Assembly (NCBI RefSeq): GCF_910592395.1
Contig: NC_088310.1
Coordinates: 13,215,501-13,279,500, forward strand
Source: Lineus longissimus
Lineage: Eukaryota; Nemertea; Pilidiophora; Heteronemertea; Lineidae
Length of the DNA stretch: 64,000 nucleotides
Direction: 5' to 3'
Positions 1 to 11,099 of this stretch are shown in pieces; within the stretch, counting starts at the first letter, position 1, and each line of letters starts with the position of its first letter. The position numbers and the translations under genes are program-made. Under the pieces are notes generated by a model. That model searched no databases, was not told the origin of the DNA, and saw only the letters and a program-made list of their open reading frames with translations.

Positions 1-65
1 TTAGTAGCTAGACAAGGTCTGAAGAATTGTTCATCCTGGTAGAAATTCATAGGAATTGGTAAAAG

Positions 66-266
66 CGGTCTAGACAAATCATATTCCGCATAAACTAACT
101 GAGCTGTATACTTAGTGTACATTTCCATGGCATCGCAATACATGGTAAAAACCGTCTAGACAAATCATATTCTGCATAAACTAACTGAGCTGTATATTTA
201 GTGTACATTTCCATGGCATCGCAATACATGGTAAAAACGGTCTAGACAAATCATATTCTGCATATT
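66..266. repeat. 86-bp tandem repeat, about 2.3 copies
   Basis: The block containing GTCTAGACAAATCATATT recurs at 68, 154 and 240, a period of 86 bp. The first two copies differ by only a few bases and the third stops after about 27 bp. No coding potential is seen. Confidence 0.85.
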
Positions 267-472
267 ATCGTCGCCGTTGTGGGGTAATCAAGCGTATGGG
301 CGGTTATATCCGCAATACATGGAGGTTGCAATGTTTATATGGACGTTACCAATTTTATAAGGAGGTTGCAAATTTGGGTGGTTAAATTAAAGACGTTAGA
401 ATTTATGACATTAACACATTTAAGACGTTAGTAATTACATGAATCTGAACTAGCCTATTCTTCTTAATATAG

Positions 473-850
473 TTATATAGGCCTAGGCCTATTGAAATAT
501 CTCGGACACTTACCCATAAGATATTGCATCTGTTCCCTAGGGATATCAAAACGAGGTCTTCCACCGCTAGGCCCTTGCGAAATATTTCTTGGGGGTTTGG
601 CAGCAGCAGTCCCACCGGTGTCACTTTGCTGATCATTGATAAAACCACGTAATACTCTGTGAATTTCAGCAAGAAGGGTCGAAATATTTTCTGTGGTTTC
701 ATTTCCAACACACAAATCAATACTGTCACGCACGACACTTTCTAATCGAAAATCGACAGCATCGTCAATTTCAGATTCATGTTCAATAGCAAATTTGATT
801 TCACCGACGACTCTTTCAATTCTATCACCCAGAACCGAGAATGCATTCAT
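473..850 (-). pseudogene. Fragment resembling N-terminus of integrase-core-domain protein
   Basis: This is an open frame of about 125 codons from an ATG at 850; it stays open upstream to 967. The first ~90 residues are acidic and helical in character. A block near the end, GGRPRFDIPREQMQYL, resembles the helix-turn-helix entry segment found before the integrase core in a large family of animal proteins of transposon origin (pattern GRPRF-I---QL--L). That match is from memory of the family and is not proven. The catalytic core that should follow is missing: the frame drifts into an unrelated tail and stops. The fragment is enclosed by the inverted repeats of the 294-1863 element. It could also be a small unrelated gene. 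Confidence 0.35.
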
Positions 851-1117
851 GTTCTCCAAGCATGCAAGGTATACAATACATATGCACAACGGGGTCGTTG
901 TTGTCGTCGTCGTTTGGTAAACAATGGCCGAACTACTCCCTTCATTTCCGGCACGAGCGCCACCCAACGGCTGTTAAACATACGACGGTATAACACAACG
1001 TCTGTATTAAACCACGTCAGTATAAAACCACGTCTGTTTAACAATACGACCCTAATTCACAATCTCCGTAAATCGCCATGTCTATAATTACTAACGTCTT
1101 AAATTTGTTAATGTTTA

Positions 1118-1751
1118 AGGAATTGAACCCGAGGCGGAGGACCTTGGTTGAGTTACCAAGACACTCGAGGGTGGAGCTAAAATACAGTCCAAACCCGAGC
1201 CGATAGGCGAGGGTTTGGACGAAATTTTAGCTCCACCCGAGAGTGTCTTGGTAACTCAACCAAGGTCCGAAGCCGAGGGTTCAATTTCTATTCTAAAATA
1301 CCTCAAACTTAAAAAGATAGGCCACGAAAATAACTTGAATATGTGCGAATTTGGCAAATTCCATCCATCGCCTGCCCGGAGCGCCGGTAGCGCCGTTGTT
1401 TACATTATGTTACGGCAGCGCGCATAGGAAGTCCGCATCGGCTCACTCAAGTGATGCTAAAATCCGCGCAAATAAGCTATTTGGAGCGTTTTTCTCGGCA
1501 AATATGTGTAGTGCTCATTAAAAAACTTATGGTGGTTGATGCTTCCTTGGCTGATTTGTGTTTGAAGCAGTGTTTTGAGAGCCTCAAACTTCTGAAGTGA
1601 GCTGTGTGCATGGTTTCCACATTTTAGTGCAACCCGAGGGAACTTTGGTAGAGCATCTTGGTTGCGTGTCCAAAACACTCCACTCTCAGAACGAGGCTTA
1701 TGCATTTTCCATTTAAAAGTTGACTTAACGGTACCAAGGTATTTTAGAATA
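1118..1751. mobile_element. Nested insertion with an 80-bp-arm palindrome
   Basis: This segment interrupts the right arm of the surrounding inverted-repeat element. It opens with a near-perfect palindrome (1121-1286, arms of about 80 bp meeting near 1204) in which both arms carry ACCTTGGTTGAGTTACCAAG. A second, shorter inverted repeat pairs 1290-1303 with 1737-1750 (AGGTATTTTAGAAT). The shape is that of a foldback element. No recognisable protein is encoded; the minus-strand frame at 1457-1705 has no family resemblance I can name. Confidence 0.55.
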
Positions 1752-1863
1752 TAAATTCTAACGTCATTAATTTAACCACCCAAATTTGCAACCTCCTTAT
1801 AAAATTGGTAACGTCCATATAAAAATTGCAACCTCCATTTATTGCGGATATAACCGCCCATAC

Positions 1864-3108
1864 TTTTACAAGAAAGTTTATGTCACTGTTCGATTCTGTA
1901 ATGAAAATAGTTTTTGTCGGACACGGAAAGAACAGGAGAAATGTTGAAATAGGCTTACTGGATGCAGTTTTCTTTCTGCCACCTCCCCTCCCCTACTTCA
2001 CCTCCACAATCCTCTGAACATGTTCTACCCTAATCGCCATAAGCGACATACATAAATGAAAAGAAAATTTATATATAAATAGCAGGTAACGAAATGGAGA
2101 TGAAGAAGCGATTAGATCCTTTTTAGTCTTTGTTAGCGAACAAAAAAGCGGTCTAATTATTCCACGATTGGTGACACACTGACACTGAAATAGCCGTTAG
2201 CATGGCTGCTCTAAAATTAGCTGAGATCGTAGGCAGTAATCTTATTCTTTTCTTTTTCTTTGAGTACATGCATTCTAGTTTGGGATTATCCAACTGGAGT
2301 TGCATTGAGATGCAAACTGTATGAATTTCTTAAAGACATTGGATACACCGGATAGCCCTAAGTTATTGACCTAGGCATTGTGGGCACAGCTGAGAGAGAA
2401 ATGTCAAGTTGCAGGAGTAGGTGAGTGAGTGTCCCTTGCAATAATGCGAGCACAGTTCTAACGAGTTAACGAAGAAGATAGTTTGCAGCAATAACAACAT
2501 CATTAAAAGTCGAGGCGATTATTGTCAACAATTTGTCAAAGTCGTGTCGAGTTATATAATGAAAAAAACCTCATAATCCAAAATGGCAACCATGGCCACC
2601 ATTTCGGATGAGTTGCCAATCTTCCTTTAGCCAAGGCCAAAAATGTTACTTGTTTGACATGCGTTTTCAGCTTCCTTACATGAATCACCATTTAAATGTT
2701 AATGAAAACTGATGCATATTTGGCAAGCTTGACCTAATTTCCATTTTGATATAGTCAGGAAATGAGGTACAAATCAATCTAAAACCAGATCAGTGAACAA
2801 ATCACGTAGCTGACGTGATCCCCAGCTTGATTAATGATGCTCTGTATGTAGTCAAGATGACCTAGTGACACGGGGCTGGCTAATGGTAAGTCTGTCTTAG
2901 CACAGACATGATAGAAGTAACTTAGTATCTTGCCTGCAGGAAGCGCTGTTACATACAAAACGGGTGACTAGTGCCATTCTGAACTATCAGAGGTACGCCA
3001 TCCATAACCTAGCTCCCCCCTTGCCATTGAAGATCACAGTGCACCTCACCCAAGTTGATCTAATTCTGCTACATATAGTGGACACTGTGTGTATAACGGT
3101 AATAAATC
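1864..3108. other. Intergenic, nothing recognised
   Basis: No supported gene, RNA or repeat. Open frames here are short and show no family motifs. Confidence 0.5.
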
Positions 3109-4904
3109 GGTAGTTGATAAAACTTGGAATCAGTGAAACCATGTAACCTGTGCTAAACCATGGAATAGTCAGTACTAAACCGTGGAATCACTGTGCAAGT
3201 ACCGCGTGAAATCGGGTGCGTTCCTTCCACAATGTATACCCTTCCAACTGTCAATCTCGTCCCAGCTGACTTTATTGATAGTAATTTGCCAGTAGTTGCA
3301 GAAACCACCTTTTTGTGGAGGATGACGTCATCATGGAATGCATTTGAAATGCGTTGTTGTCGTTAAAAAATAAACTTATATTCATGACGGGCCGCAGTTG
3401 CAAATATCTAATGATTTCTTTTCAATGAAAGCAAAAGAAAGGTTTTGTGATTGTTTTGTATTCCATATACTAAAATAAAACGGTTTTATTAGAAGAATCA
3501 TTTTGTATATATAATGCTCTGATTAAGCTTGGTAGATAGGACAAACATGTGCACAGGAATCACTAAAAAAATGTGTCCGCTTAGAACTGGTGACATCACG
3601 AAAATATCTCTACATCCCTCGATGTGTACATGAAAATGTACGAAATCCCTCACCGTGAAGGAATTCGTTCTCATTTTTCATCCCCAAACCCGGCTAAAAC
3701 CTTCGGTAAAAAACCTTCATCTACGTTTCTTGTCATGGTAAAGATGATGTACGGATAAGTGCCAGCCGGTACTGCATGATGTAGTCAATCTTCTCTGTAT
3801 CACCCTGTATGATCACACCGCTCCGTAGTTCAAATAGGCCCCGTGTGGTGGCGTAGTAAGCGGAGCGCTGATTGGTCCAAATGATGGGTGTGTGGTGGGC
3901 GTGTCGTGACGTGCATGCCCATGGTCTCACTAGCCAGTGCAATGGCCGGGCCTACCTGGCTCCACAAATGGCGCGACGTCATTTCATGCATACCCCTGTT
4001 CAAGTGGCTGTCGACCTTGCAGTATATCACTCTCACACATAAACCTATACATTTCTGAATAGCTTGTCGCTTCTAGAATACATCTGGCCAGCTTTCATTG
4101 TTATCAAGTAATTCAGTCATGAGAACATGGGGGCAGCACAATACATGAGACACCCTGTACATCGATGAAAATTTTGAAAATTTCACCTTGCCGCCTTATA
4201 ACTTGACAATTAACATGGATGGTGAAATAATATTTTTATAAACTTCTACTTATCACCTTGAGAAAGCCAAATAATAACAATTTTAAATTTTGATACCAAA
4301 ATAGGGTGCCGTTGCGGCTTTTCTTTGAGCATTTTGACCGCGAAGTCTCACCTTGAGAACATGTGCACTCTGACAGGAACCAGTTCATGTCAACATCCGA
4401 TTGAGCTATACATAGCACGCGAGGCCTGGTCACTGCGGACGTGCACAGAAGAAGCTGATATTTTCCTCAAATAGTCGTCAGAGCTACCTCTTCACAAAAT
4501 ACCCAGGACACCGACATTTGAACATGCAGCAATAGCGATATTATAGGCTTATCTGTGTCCATGGTAATCGCCTGAGATTGAAGAACTTTTTTCTTAAGGG
4601 GGACCAATGTTGACCTGATCACCACTGGCTAGTGAGACCCATATTTTGGAGATCAGTAATGTACACTGGAGGCGAGGTATGACTGGGTTGTTCTAAAATA
4701 TAGATTGTTGAATCGGAAATGCGACTGATTTCTAAACTATCGTCAAATTCCAATCTGATCATGTAAAAATAAGCTCCAAATATTGATTCGTAACCACCTT
4801 AGGTTCCAATGGTATTATTTCATGTTTTTATGCATTTTTAGGACTGATTCCATGGTTTAGCACAGGTTTCATGGTTTCACTGATTCCAAGTTTTATCAAC
4901 TACC
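3109..4904. mobile_element. Inverted-repeat-flanked element, 1.8 kb
   Basis: A ~60-bp block at 3109-3171 (beginning GGTAGTTGATAAAACTTGG) recurs inverted at 4844-4904, with one or two differences. A partial second copy of its inner part (TAAACC-TGGAAT) follows at 3175-3193. The interior has no convincing ORF. The right end abuts, 3 bp away, the truncated LTR that starts at 4908. No target duplication was recognised, so the class (DNA transposon or foldback) is open. Confidence 0.5.
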
Positions 4905-4907
4905 ATA

Positions 4908-5147
4908 TGTGGTGATCTCGGTCTTGACGGCACCGTTGCTAACTGTTGCGAACTGTTGCTACGCAGGGTGACGTCATCACCGGGTTTGGCGCATCCTCCT
5001 CACGTCGGGCGGTCACGGCAGGGGATTGTTGCAAAATGTATGTACGTTGTTGGAAGAAAAAGACGGAAGGAGAGCGCACGAAATAAAAAAGAGAGACACC
5101 GTATTTGAGCCGTTTTATTACTAGAAGAGGAGCGGAAGATTATTACA
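4908..5147 (+). repeat. LTR, 5' copy of a gypsy-type element (degenerate)
   Basis: Matches the inverted LTR at 11100-12231 and the stand-alone LTR at 32867-33164. Relative to those it lacks the first ~12 nt (TGAAGGGGATGG) and has an internal ~45-nt deletion after the CATCCTCCTC motif. It ends ...ATTATTACA; one base later a primer-binding site begins. Confidence 0.8.
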
Positions 5148-5148
5148 C

Positions 5149-5166
5149 TGGTGTGCAGCGGTGGGA
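5149..5166 (+). other. Primer-binding site, tRNA-Leu-like (degenerate)
   Basis: TGG starts 1 nt after the LTR end. The inverted sister copy (11081-11098) reads TGGTGGCAGCGGTGGGAT, the complement of a typical animal tRNA-Leu 3' end; here one extra T and a base change spoil the match. Confidence 0.6.
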
Positions 5167-5385
5167 TCGAATCTGCGTGAATAATTGTAAGTTAAAACCC
5201 CCAACAAGTTAGAATTCGCCCGTGAGTTGAGCGAACAAAGTCGGAGCGCACTGACACTGTGCCGAGTCAAAGAAGAAGGTTGAAGTCGGTGATTCCCCGT
5301 TTTGATAAATTTAAAATAGTGTGTTATACGCTTTGTGAGGCGCACTAAAGTACACGCTTTGTAGTACATCACGATTTTTAGAAAT

Positions 5386-8163
5386 ATGGATACGATTGTT
5401 GAAATTGATGCTGACACGGGCCGTGAAAGTGAAGCCGATTTCCAATGTGAAGGAGGAATGGAAGTCGGCCGGGGTTTTAGGCGGGAACATGTTCAAAGTC
5501 CCGGCGAAGAGACAACTGCTTCAAGCAGTGCACATCATATCAGTAATGATGGGTTTGCTAGGCCTAAACAAACCAGTGCCAGTAAGCTTACACGAGATAG
5601 TGTTTATTCGTTAGGCATGGGTGAACCAAGTGCAAGCAGGGCTTCTTTGAGTCACTCTTATGAACATGATGCCGCCCTAGGCGTACAGGTACCAGATCAG
5701 ATGTCTTCGTTTTTGGACTGCTTTGCTTCGTTGATGCAAAACACATTAAAGCAGGAGCAGTCAAAACCGCCTACGTCTGCGAAGGTGCAGGCTCCAAAGA
5801 ACTATGCGCCTAACCTTAACTTTAGAATTTGGTTAGAACGGTTCAATTTATATGCGGATCTGGCTAGAATCCCAACATCACAGAGTCGGCAACAATTACT
5901 GTCCAGACTTGAACATCAGGCCTATGTGGCAGTAGCCAATCTTAATCTTAGTGAGGAGATTTCTTATAAGGATTTTACGTCAGCCCTAGAACGGAGGTTC
6001 CACAACACAACCAGGGAGGATTACAAGTGTAGCGCGAAACCTGTCCGAGCGGTAAAGCGTCAGTGATAATGTCCTGGAGACAAAGTCACAACCAAGTCAA
6101 GGCTTTTTATGGGGCAGTAGTTGTCACAACCTTGGGAAATCCAAGGACTCTGGTCCTCCTGATTTGATCTAGTAACCTGACTTCAGGGACATATCCTCTA
6201 TGTCTTCTCATCATTCCAATATGAGAGACTGGGTGAGACTTGGGCAATGTGACCTGCTTTTGGTCACTGATATGAGTCCGGATGAAAACTACTACTAAGC
6301 TATCACAAAAGGGCACAACTACTTCATCTAACTAAATAGTTTTATTATAACTCTCAAAACGCGAATGTCCATGATTTTACAACGGGTACAAAAAGGTTTC
6401 AATCAGATTAAACTAGGTGGTTGATGGCTGGATATAGGCTCATATCCACATCTTCACCATTTATCAAACGGGTCAACAAATCTAAAAGTTCATGGAGGAA
6501 AGCAACCAGGTTTTCCAGTTCAATAAAAGTGCCTATTATGACTAGATCATCAGCATAAACATGCACACTAGGTGCTGAATATTCAGGCATTTTATGACTG
6601 TTACACTTTCCCATAAATTGTATAAAAGTCAGTATATTACTCTGCCCCTTTTGCTGAACAAAAGTAAACAATTCAAATTGCAAATATAATAGAAAGATAT
6701 CTTTAGGGCGCTTACCTGGCTAAATTCTATCAGTATCAGTGTGACCACCTTCAAAGCTGTATTTGAAACTCGACTCACACAACAATCTCAATGCAAGACC
6801 AACATATATGTAACATGTGGCTTGTTCTGCAATGTTGTGCAACTGCAAGCTAGGAGTATGTGACTGGGGTGAATGTCAACTCCGGAGGGCTAGAACCTCC
6901 TGATGCTAGATATGCTAGCACCCGATCTGCTCTCACGCCCAGCTGATTAGGGTCTTATACCGAATCCACGGGGGTCACCCACGGACTACAGACCCTCGAA
7001 ATGATAACAAAACAAACCCGTTTTGAAACATGTGCCAACTTTAGGCCCAAAGTACAAGAGATTCCCAAAAGTCACAGCTTTGAAAATGACACCAAAAGAT
7101 GCTACAGATCTTTATGAAATGAGCCATGTCTTTGAAATAACTTTTACACCAACATTTACCTGATTTAAAACACTTTGCAAAGTTACCACTGGAAAATTCG
7201 TCACTCACAATCCAAAACCATGTGGAGGTCTGACGTCATCAAACATGGGGGACAGCTTTCAGAAAGTCGCAAATCGCAACATAAAAATAGTGAAATACAA
7301 GCGTTCACCAACTTAACAACTTACCAGGAGGCTCTCAATCAATAGATTCCCAATGACAAATGTATCCCTAAAGTTTGACAGTCTAACTTGGCGCAGTTTT
7401 GATGAATATAGACTTCAAACACGAAAATTTGCTCCAGTAAAAATGGTCCGGTTGTATATAAAATCCCGACCTGGAAAACAGGTACTTGCTGCACAGCGGG
7501 TGCATGTAAAATACGGACCCAGGAGTTGTCCTAGACGGAACGAAGAGGTGAAAGACTAATTTTGTTACACAAGCTACAGTTGAGAGCACGTCAACATGGG
7601 TCGACAGAGTCACGGGAAAGCTATTCTGATGCATTGCAGGAGTTAGCACTAAATGCATATCCCAACGGAGGTTTTGAACTGCAACAAGAAATGGCTTTGG
7701 ACCAGTTTTTAATGGGCGTGAAATTGTCCGAGGCATTAAAACAGCAGCTTTTAATGAGTTCGCCAAAGACACTAGAGGAAGCCATAAGAAAGGTGCGACA
7801 GTTGGAGGCCGCCCAGCTACTTTTGAATCAGGGACACAGCACACAGCACACAGCTCAAGAGAGACCAAAGCAAAGGATAGCAAGTGTCGCTTCAAGTTCA
7901 CCATTGGTTCAGCCCCAATCTGAGATGAGCAGGGTGTTAGAACTTCTTCAAAAGATGGAGACCCAAATTAGCTATTTGGAGAAACCTCGTTCACAGCAAT
8001 ACTCCAGGGATGGATCCGGAGACCAGGGTCTCTGCTGGCGGTGCCCCACTGTTGAGTGTTACAATTGTCACAGTTACGGGCACATCTCCAAGTCATGCCC
8101 TAGGAGTTCGGAAAACTCCAACGTGAGGTCGTCAAGGGGCGGACGGACCTCAAACCAGCAGTA
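5386..8163 (+). pseudogene. gag: gag of gypsy-type element, split by a solo-LTR-like insertion
   Basis: The frame begins with ATG at 5386 (MDTIVEIDADTG) about 220 nt after the primer-binding site and runs to 6027, exactly a codon boundary. It resumes in register at 7574 and ends with TAG at 8162-8164. The two halves total about 410 residues. The central part (PNLNFRIWLERFNLYADLA) is the usual gag capsid-like segment, followed by a leucine-rich helical region. A zinc knuckle CYNCHSYGHISKSC (CX2CX4HX4C) lies near the C-terminus. The 1542-bp insertion at 6028-7569 with CAAG on both sides destroys the gene. pol follows in the -1 frame. Confidence 0.85.
6028..7569. mobile_element. Solo-LTR-like insertion inside gag
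   Basis: The insertion starts TGTAGCG and ends TTGTTACA (TG...CA termini, TGTA/TACA inverted ends) and is flanked on both sides by CAAG (6024-6027 and 7570-7573). Removing it restores the gag reading frame exactly. These features fit a solo LTR with a 4-bp target duplication; at 1542 bp it would be a long LTR. No internal gene is convincing, although a minus-strand frame contains a YADD string (see rejected items). Confidence 0.7.
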
Positions 8164-10482
8164 GCTCCAGTTGAAGATAGTGGCCAAGTTGACAGCTTGC
8201 TTGATCAGGATTTCTATGACCCTGCTTTAGATCGCATAGAAATAGGCTCTGCTTTAGGTATGCCACTGCCAACTTTGCCACACTATTTTAAGAAGGGGAA
8301 GGGAGAGGATAACTTGACACCTCAACCACCTCAACCAAAGATATTAGGCATGGTTGACATAACCTTCCAACTTGGATCCTTGGAATTTGAACATCCGACA
8401 GTGGTTGTGGAGAATCTGACTCATGACCGCCTCTTAGGGAGCGATTTCTTTACAACCAATGATTGTGCAATCGATTATAAAACAGCGACGCTGAGGATTG
8501 GTAAGAAGGAAGTACCACTCCGGAATCACCGTGAGGAGCCAAAGGTCTGCCGTATTGTTCTGGGAAAACGAGTAACTATTCCTGCCAATACGGAAATGAT
8601 TATTCCGGGGAAAGTAGCCAAATCACCATCAAAAAGTCATTTGGTACCAGGACTAGTTGAAACAGGATATAACCAGCAAAGATTCACAACAGGAAGATCT
8701 CTGGCGTCTTCGGACCATGGTAAGGTGCCAGTGAGAGTAGCCAATTTCTCGGACAAGCCAGTGACAATACAGTCAAATCGAACAATTGGATGGTTTCATC
8801 CAGTGGAGGAGATCAGTGCTGCTGAGGGACTGGAGCAGTATCGGCGAAAGGATCTGGACTTCAAGCCACCGAAGAAAACAAAACGATCAAGACGCCCGAA
8901 AAAACCAGAGAGTATTTCGCTGGAAATTAAAGTGCCTGTCAGTGAGCAAAAAAAGCCACAGGTTAACATTGCGAACATTAAGACGGTGGATAACTCTGAG
9001 TCTGACAATAATTGCAAGGATAAGTCTTCAATTTCCAGTGAGGTTCCTGATAATGAGGCTGCACAAGCCCGGTTAGAAAAGCTTCTGGAAAAACTGGAGA
9101 TAAAGGATCTTGACATAACCGTGGAACAAAGAGAAGTAGTGACAGATCTTATCGCAAGACATCAATATGTTTTCTCTATGGGAGATTTCGACTTGGGAAA
9201 GACCACTGTCATGCAGCATACCATCGACACAGGAGATGCGGTGCCGATCAAGCAGCGAGCAAGACGTGAACCTCCACATAAGGAACACTTTGTTAAGGAC
9301 ACAGTCAAGGAACTATTCAATCGAGACCTGCTCAAGAAGTCAGATAGCCCTTGGAGCTCTCCGATCGTTCTGGCCAAGAAAGCTGATGGCTCATACAGAT
9401 TATGTGTGGATTACCGGAAACTTAATTCAGTGACAGTCAAATCAGCACAGCCATTAGCTCGAATAGATGATACTCTGAACAAACTTTCTGGAGCCAAGTT
9501 CTTCTCTACTCTAGATTGCGCCAGTGGCTATTGGCAAGTGGGTATGTCACCTGAGGATCAGGCCAAGACATCGTTTGTGACGGGAGTAGACCATTATGAA
9601 TGGAAAGTGATGCCATTTGGTTTAACAGGAGCCCCTGCAACGTTCACACGCATGATGAACACAGTCCTGGGAGGACTGGACTTCTGTTTGGTTTACCTCG
9701 ATGATATCATTGTTCATTCATCCAGTTTTGAAGAACACATGAGTCAGCTGGATCAAGTATTCACACACCTGGAAGCAGCCAATCTGAAGTTAAAACCAAG
9801 CAAGTGTAAACTTTTCCGAGAGATGGTGAAATTCCTTGGCCACATTGTGAACACTGGAGGCATATCAACAGATCCAGAGAAGGTTGAGAAAGTAAAAAAT
9901 TGGCCTACTCCAACTTGTGTGTCAGAAATTCGTTCGTTCATGGGTCTTGCGACGTACTATCAAATGTTTGTCCCAGACTTCGCTCAAATTGCCTCTCCAT
10001 TGCACAATTTGACAAAGAAGGGTGTGCAATTCGCGTGGTCGGAGCAGTGCGAAAAATCTTTTCAGACATTGAAGGAGAAGCTGATAACTTCACCGATACT
10101 GGCCTATCCAGATTTCAGCAAGGACGCCGGATCTTTCATTCTGGATACAGATGCAAGCGATTTTGCCATAGGAGCAGTTTTGTCACAAAGGCAGAGAGAT
10201 GGAACAGAGAAGGTCATAGCCTATGGGAGTAAAAGTCTACAAGGAGGTGAAATGAATTACTGTACAACAAGGAGAGAAATGTTAGCATTTGTTACATTTG
10301 CAGACCACTTCCGGTACTTTCTGCTTGGGAAGCAATTTCACGTGCGGGTAGATAATATGGCATTGAGATGGCTGTTGAACTTCAAGGAACCTTCAGGACA
10401 AATTGCGAGATGGCTAGAAAGGTTAGCAGAGTTTGACTACGTCATCGAACATCGGCCAGGAGTAAAACATGGTAATGCTGAC
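8104..10482 (+). pseudogene. pol: pol of gypsy-type element, lacking integrase
   Basis: The frame is open from 8104 and overlaps gag by about 60 nt in the -1 frame, the usual gag-pol frameshift layout. In order: retropepsin with DSG near 8180 and the later block RLLGSDFFTTNDC; reverse transcriptase with fingers/palm motifs, LDCASGYWQV, and the YLDD catalytic box near 9695-9710; RNase H beginning DTDASDFAIG near 10145 with the later VDNMALRWLL block. The gene breaks at 10479-10482, immediately before the integrase linker, where the sequence switches to an inverted gag. No integrase of this copy remains. The first protease motif is slightly unusual (a residue seems lost after DSG). Confidence 0.88.
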
Positions 10483-10853
10483 TGCTCCTGCTTTAATCTG
10501 TTTTGCATCAACGAAGCAAAGCAGTCCAAAAACGAAGACATCTGATCTGGTACCTGTACGCCTAGGGCGGCATCATGTTCATAAGAGTGACTCAAAGAAG
10601 CCCTGCTTGCACTTGGTTCACCCATGCCTAACGAATGAACACTATCTCGTGTAGGCTTACTGGCACTGGTTTGTTTAGGCCTAGCAAACCCATCATTACT
10701 GATATGATGTGCACTGCTTGAAGCAGCTGTCTCTTCGTCGGGACTTTGAACATGTTCCCGCCTAAAACCCCGGCCGACTTCCATTCCTCCTTCACATTGG
10801 AAATCTCCACTTTCACGGCCCGTGTCAGCATCAATTTCAACAATCGTATCCAT
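10479..10853 (-). pseudogene. gag: Inverted gag 5' fragment of a second copy
   Basis: Reads MDTIVEIDADTGRES from an ATG at 10853, matching the plus-strand gag start at 5386 but with several substitutions and a one-codon deletion, so it comes from a different copy. It ends at the junction with pol; the four bases TGAC (10479-10482) could belong to either parent. Confidence 0.85.
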
Positions 10854-11080
10854 ATTTCTAAAAATCGTGATGTACTACAAAGCGTGTACTTTAGTGCACC
10901 TCACAAAGCGTATAACACACTATTTTAAATTTATCAAAACGGGGAATCACCGACTTCAACCTTCTTCTTTGACTCGGCACAGTGTCAGTGCGCTCCGACT
11001 TTGTTCGCTCAACTCACGGGCGAATTCTAACTTTTTTTTTGGGGGGGGGGGGGTAACTTACAATTATTCACGCAGATTCA

Positions 11081-11098
11081 ATCCCACCGCTGCCACCA
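11081..11098 (-). other. Primer-binding site, complementary to tRNA-Leu 3' end
   Basis: Reads TGGTGGCAGCGGTGGGAT on the minus strand, 1 nt from the LTR end. The complement matches the acceptor stem and CCA of common animal tRNA-Leu sequences. Confidence 0.75.
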
Positions 11099-11099
11099 G

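Larger units (their letters stand above)
294..1863. mobile_element. Inverted-repeat element carrying a gene fragment
   Basis: The left arm (294-440) is repeated in inverted orientation at the right, but the right arm is split: its inner part lies at 1083-1117 and its outer part at 1752-1863. The piece between (1118-1751) is absent from the left arm and is therefore a later insertion. Both outer ends read GTATGGGCGGTTA inward. No clear target duplication was recognised. Between the arms lies a fragment resembling a protein-coding gene (473-850), so the whole looks like a non-autonomous DNA element that captured gene sequence. The superfamily is not assigned. Confidence 0.6.

Noticed and set aside
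6408-6683. Minus-strand frame with VHVYADDLVIIG, like a LINE reverse transcriptase YADD box
   Set aside because: The residues before and after the box do not follow the expected RT order, and the frame lies within a unit with clear LTR-like ends and CAAG flanks.
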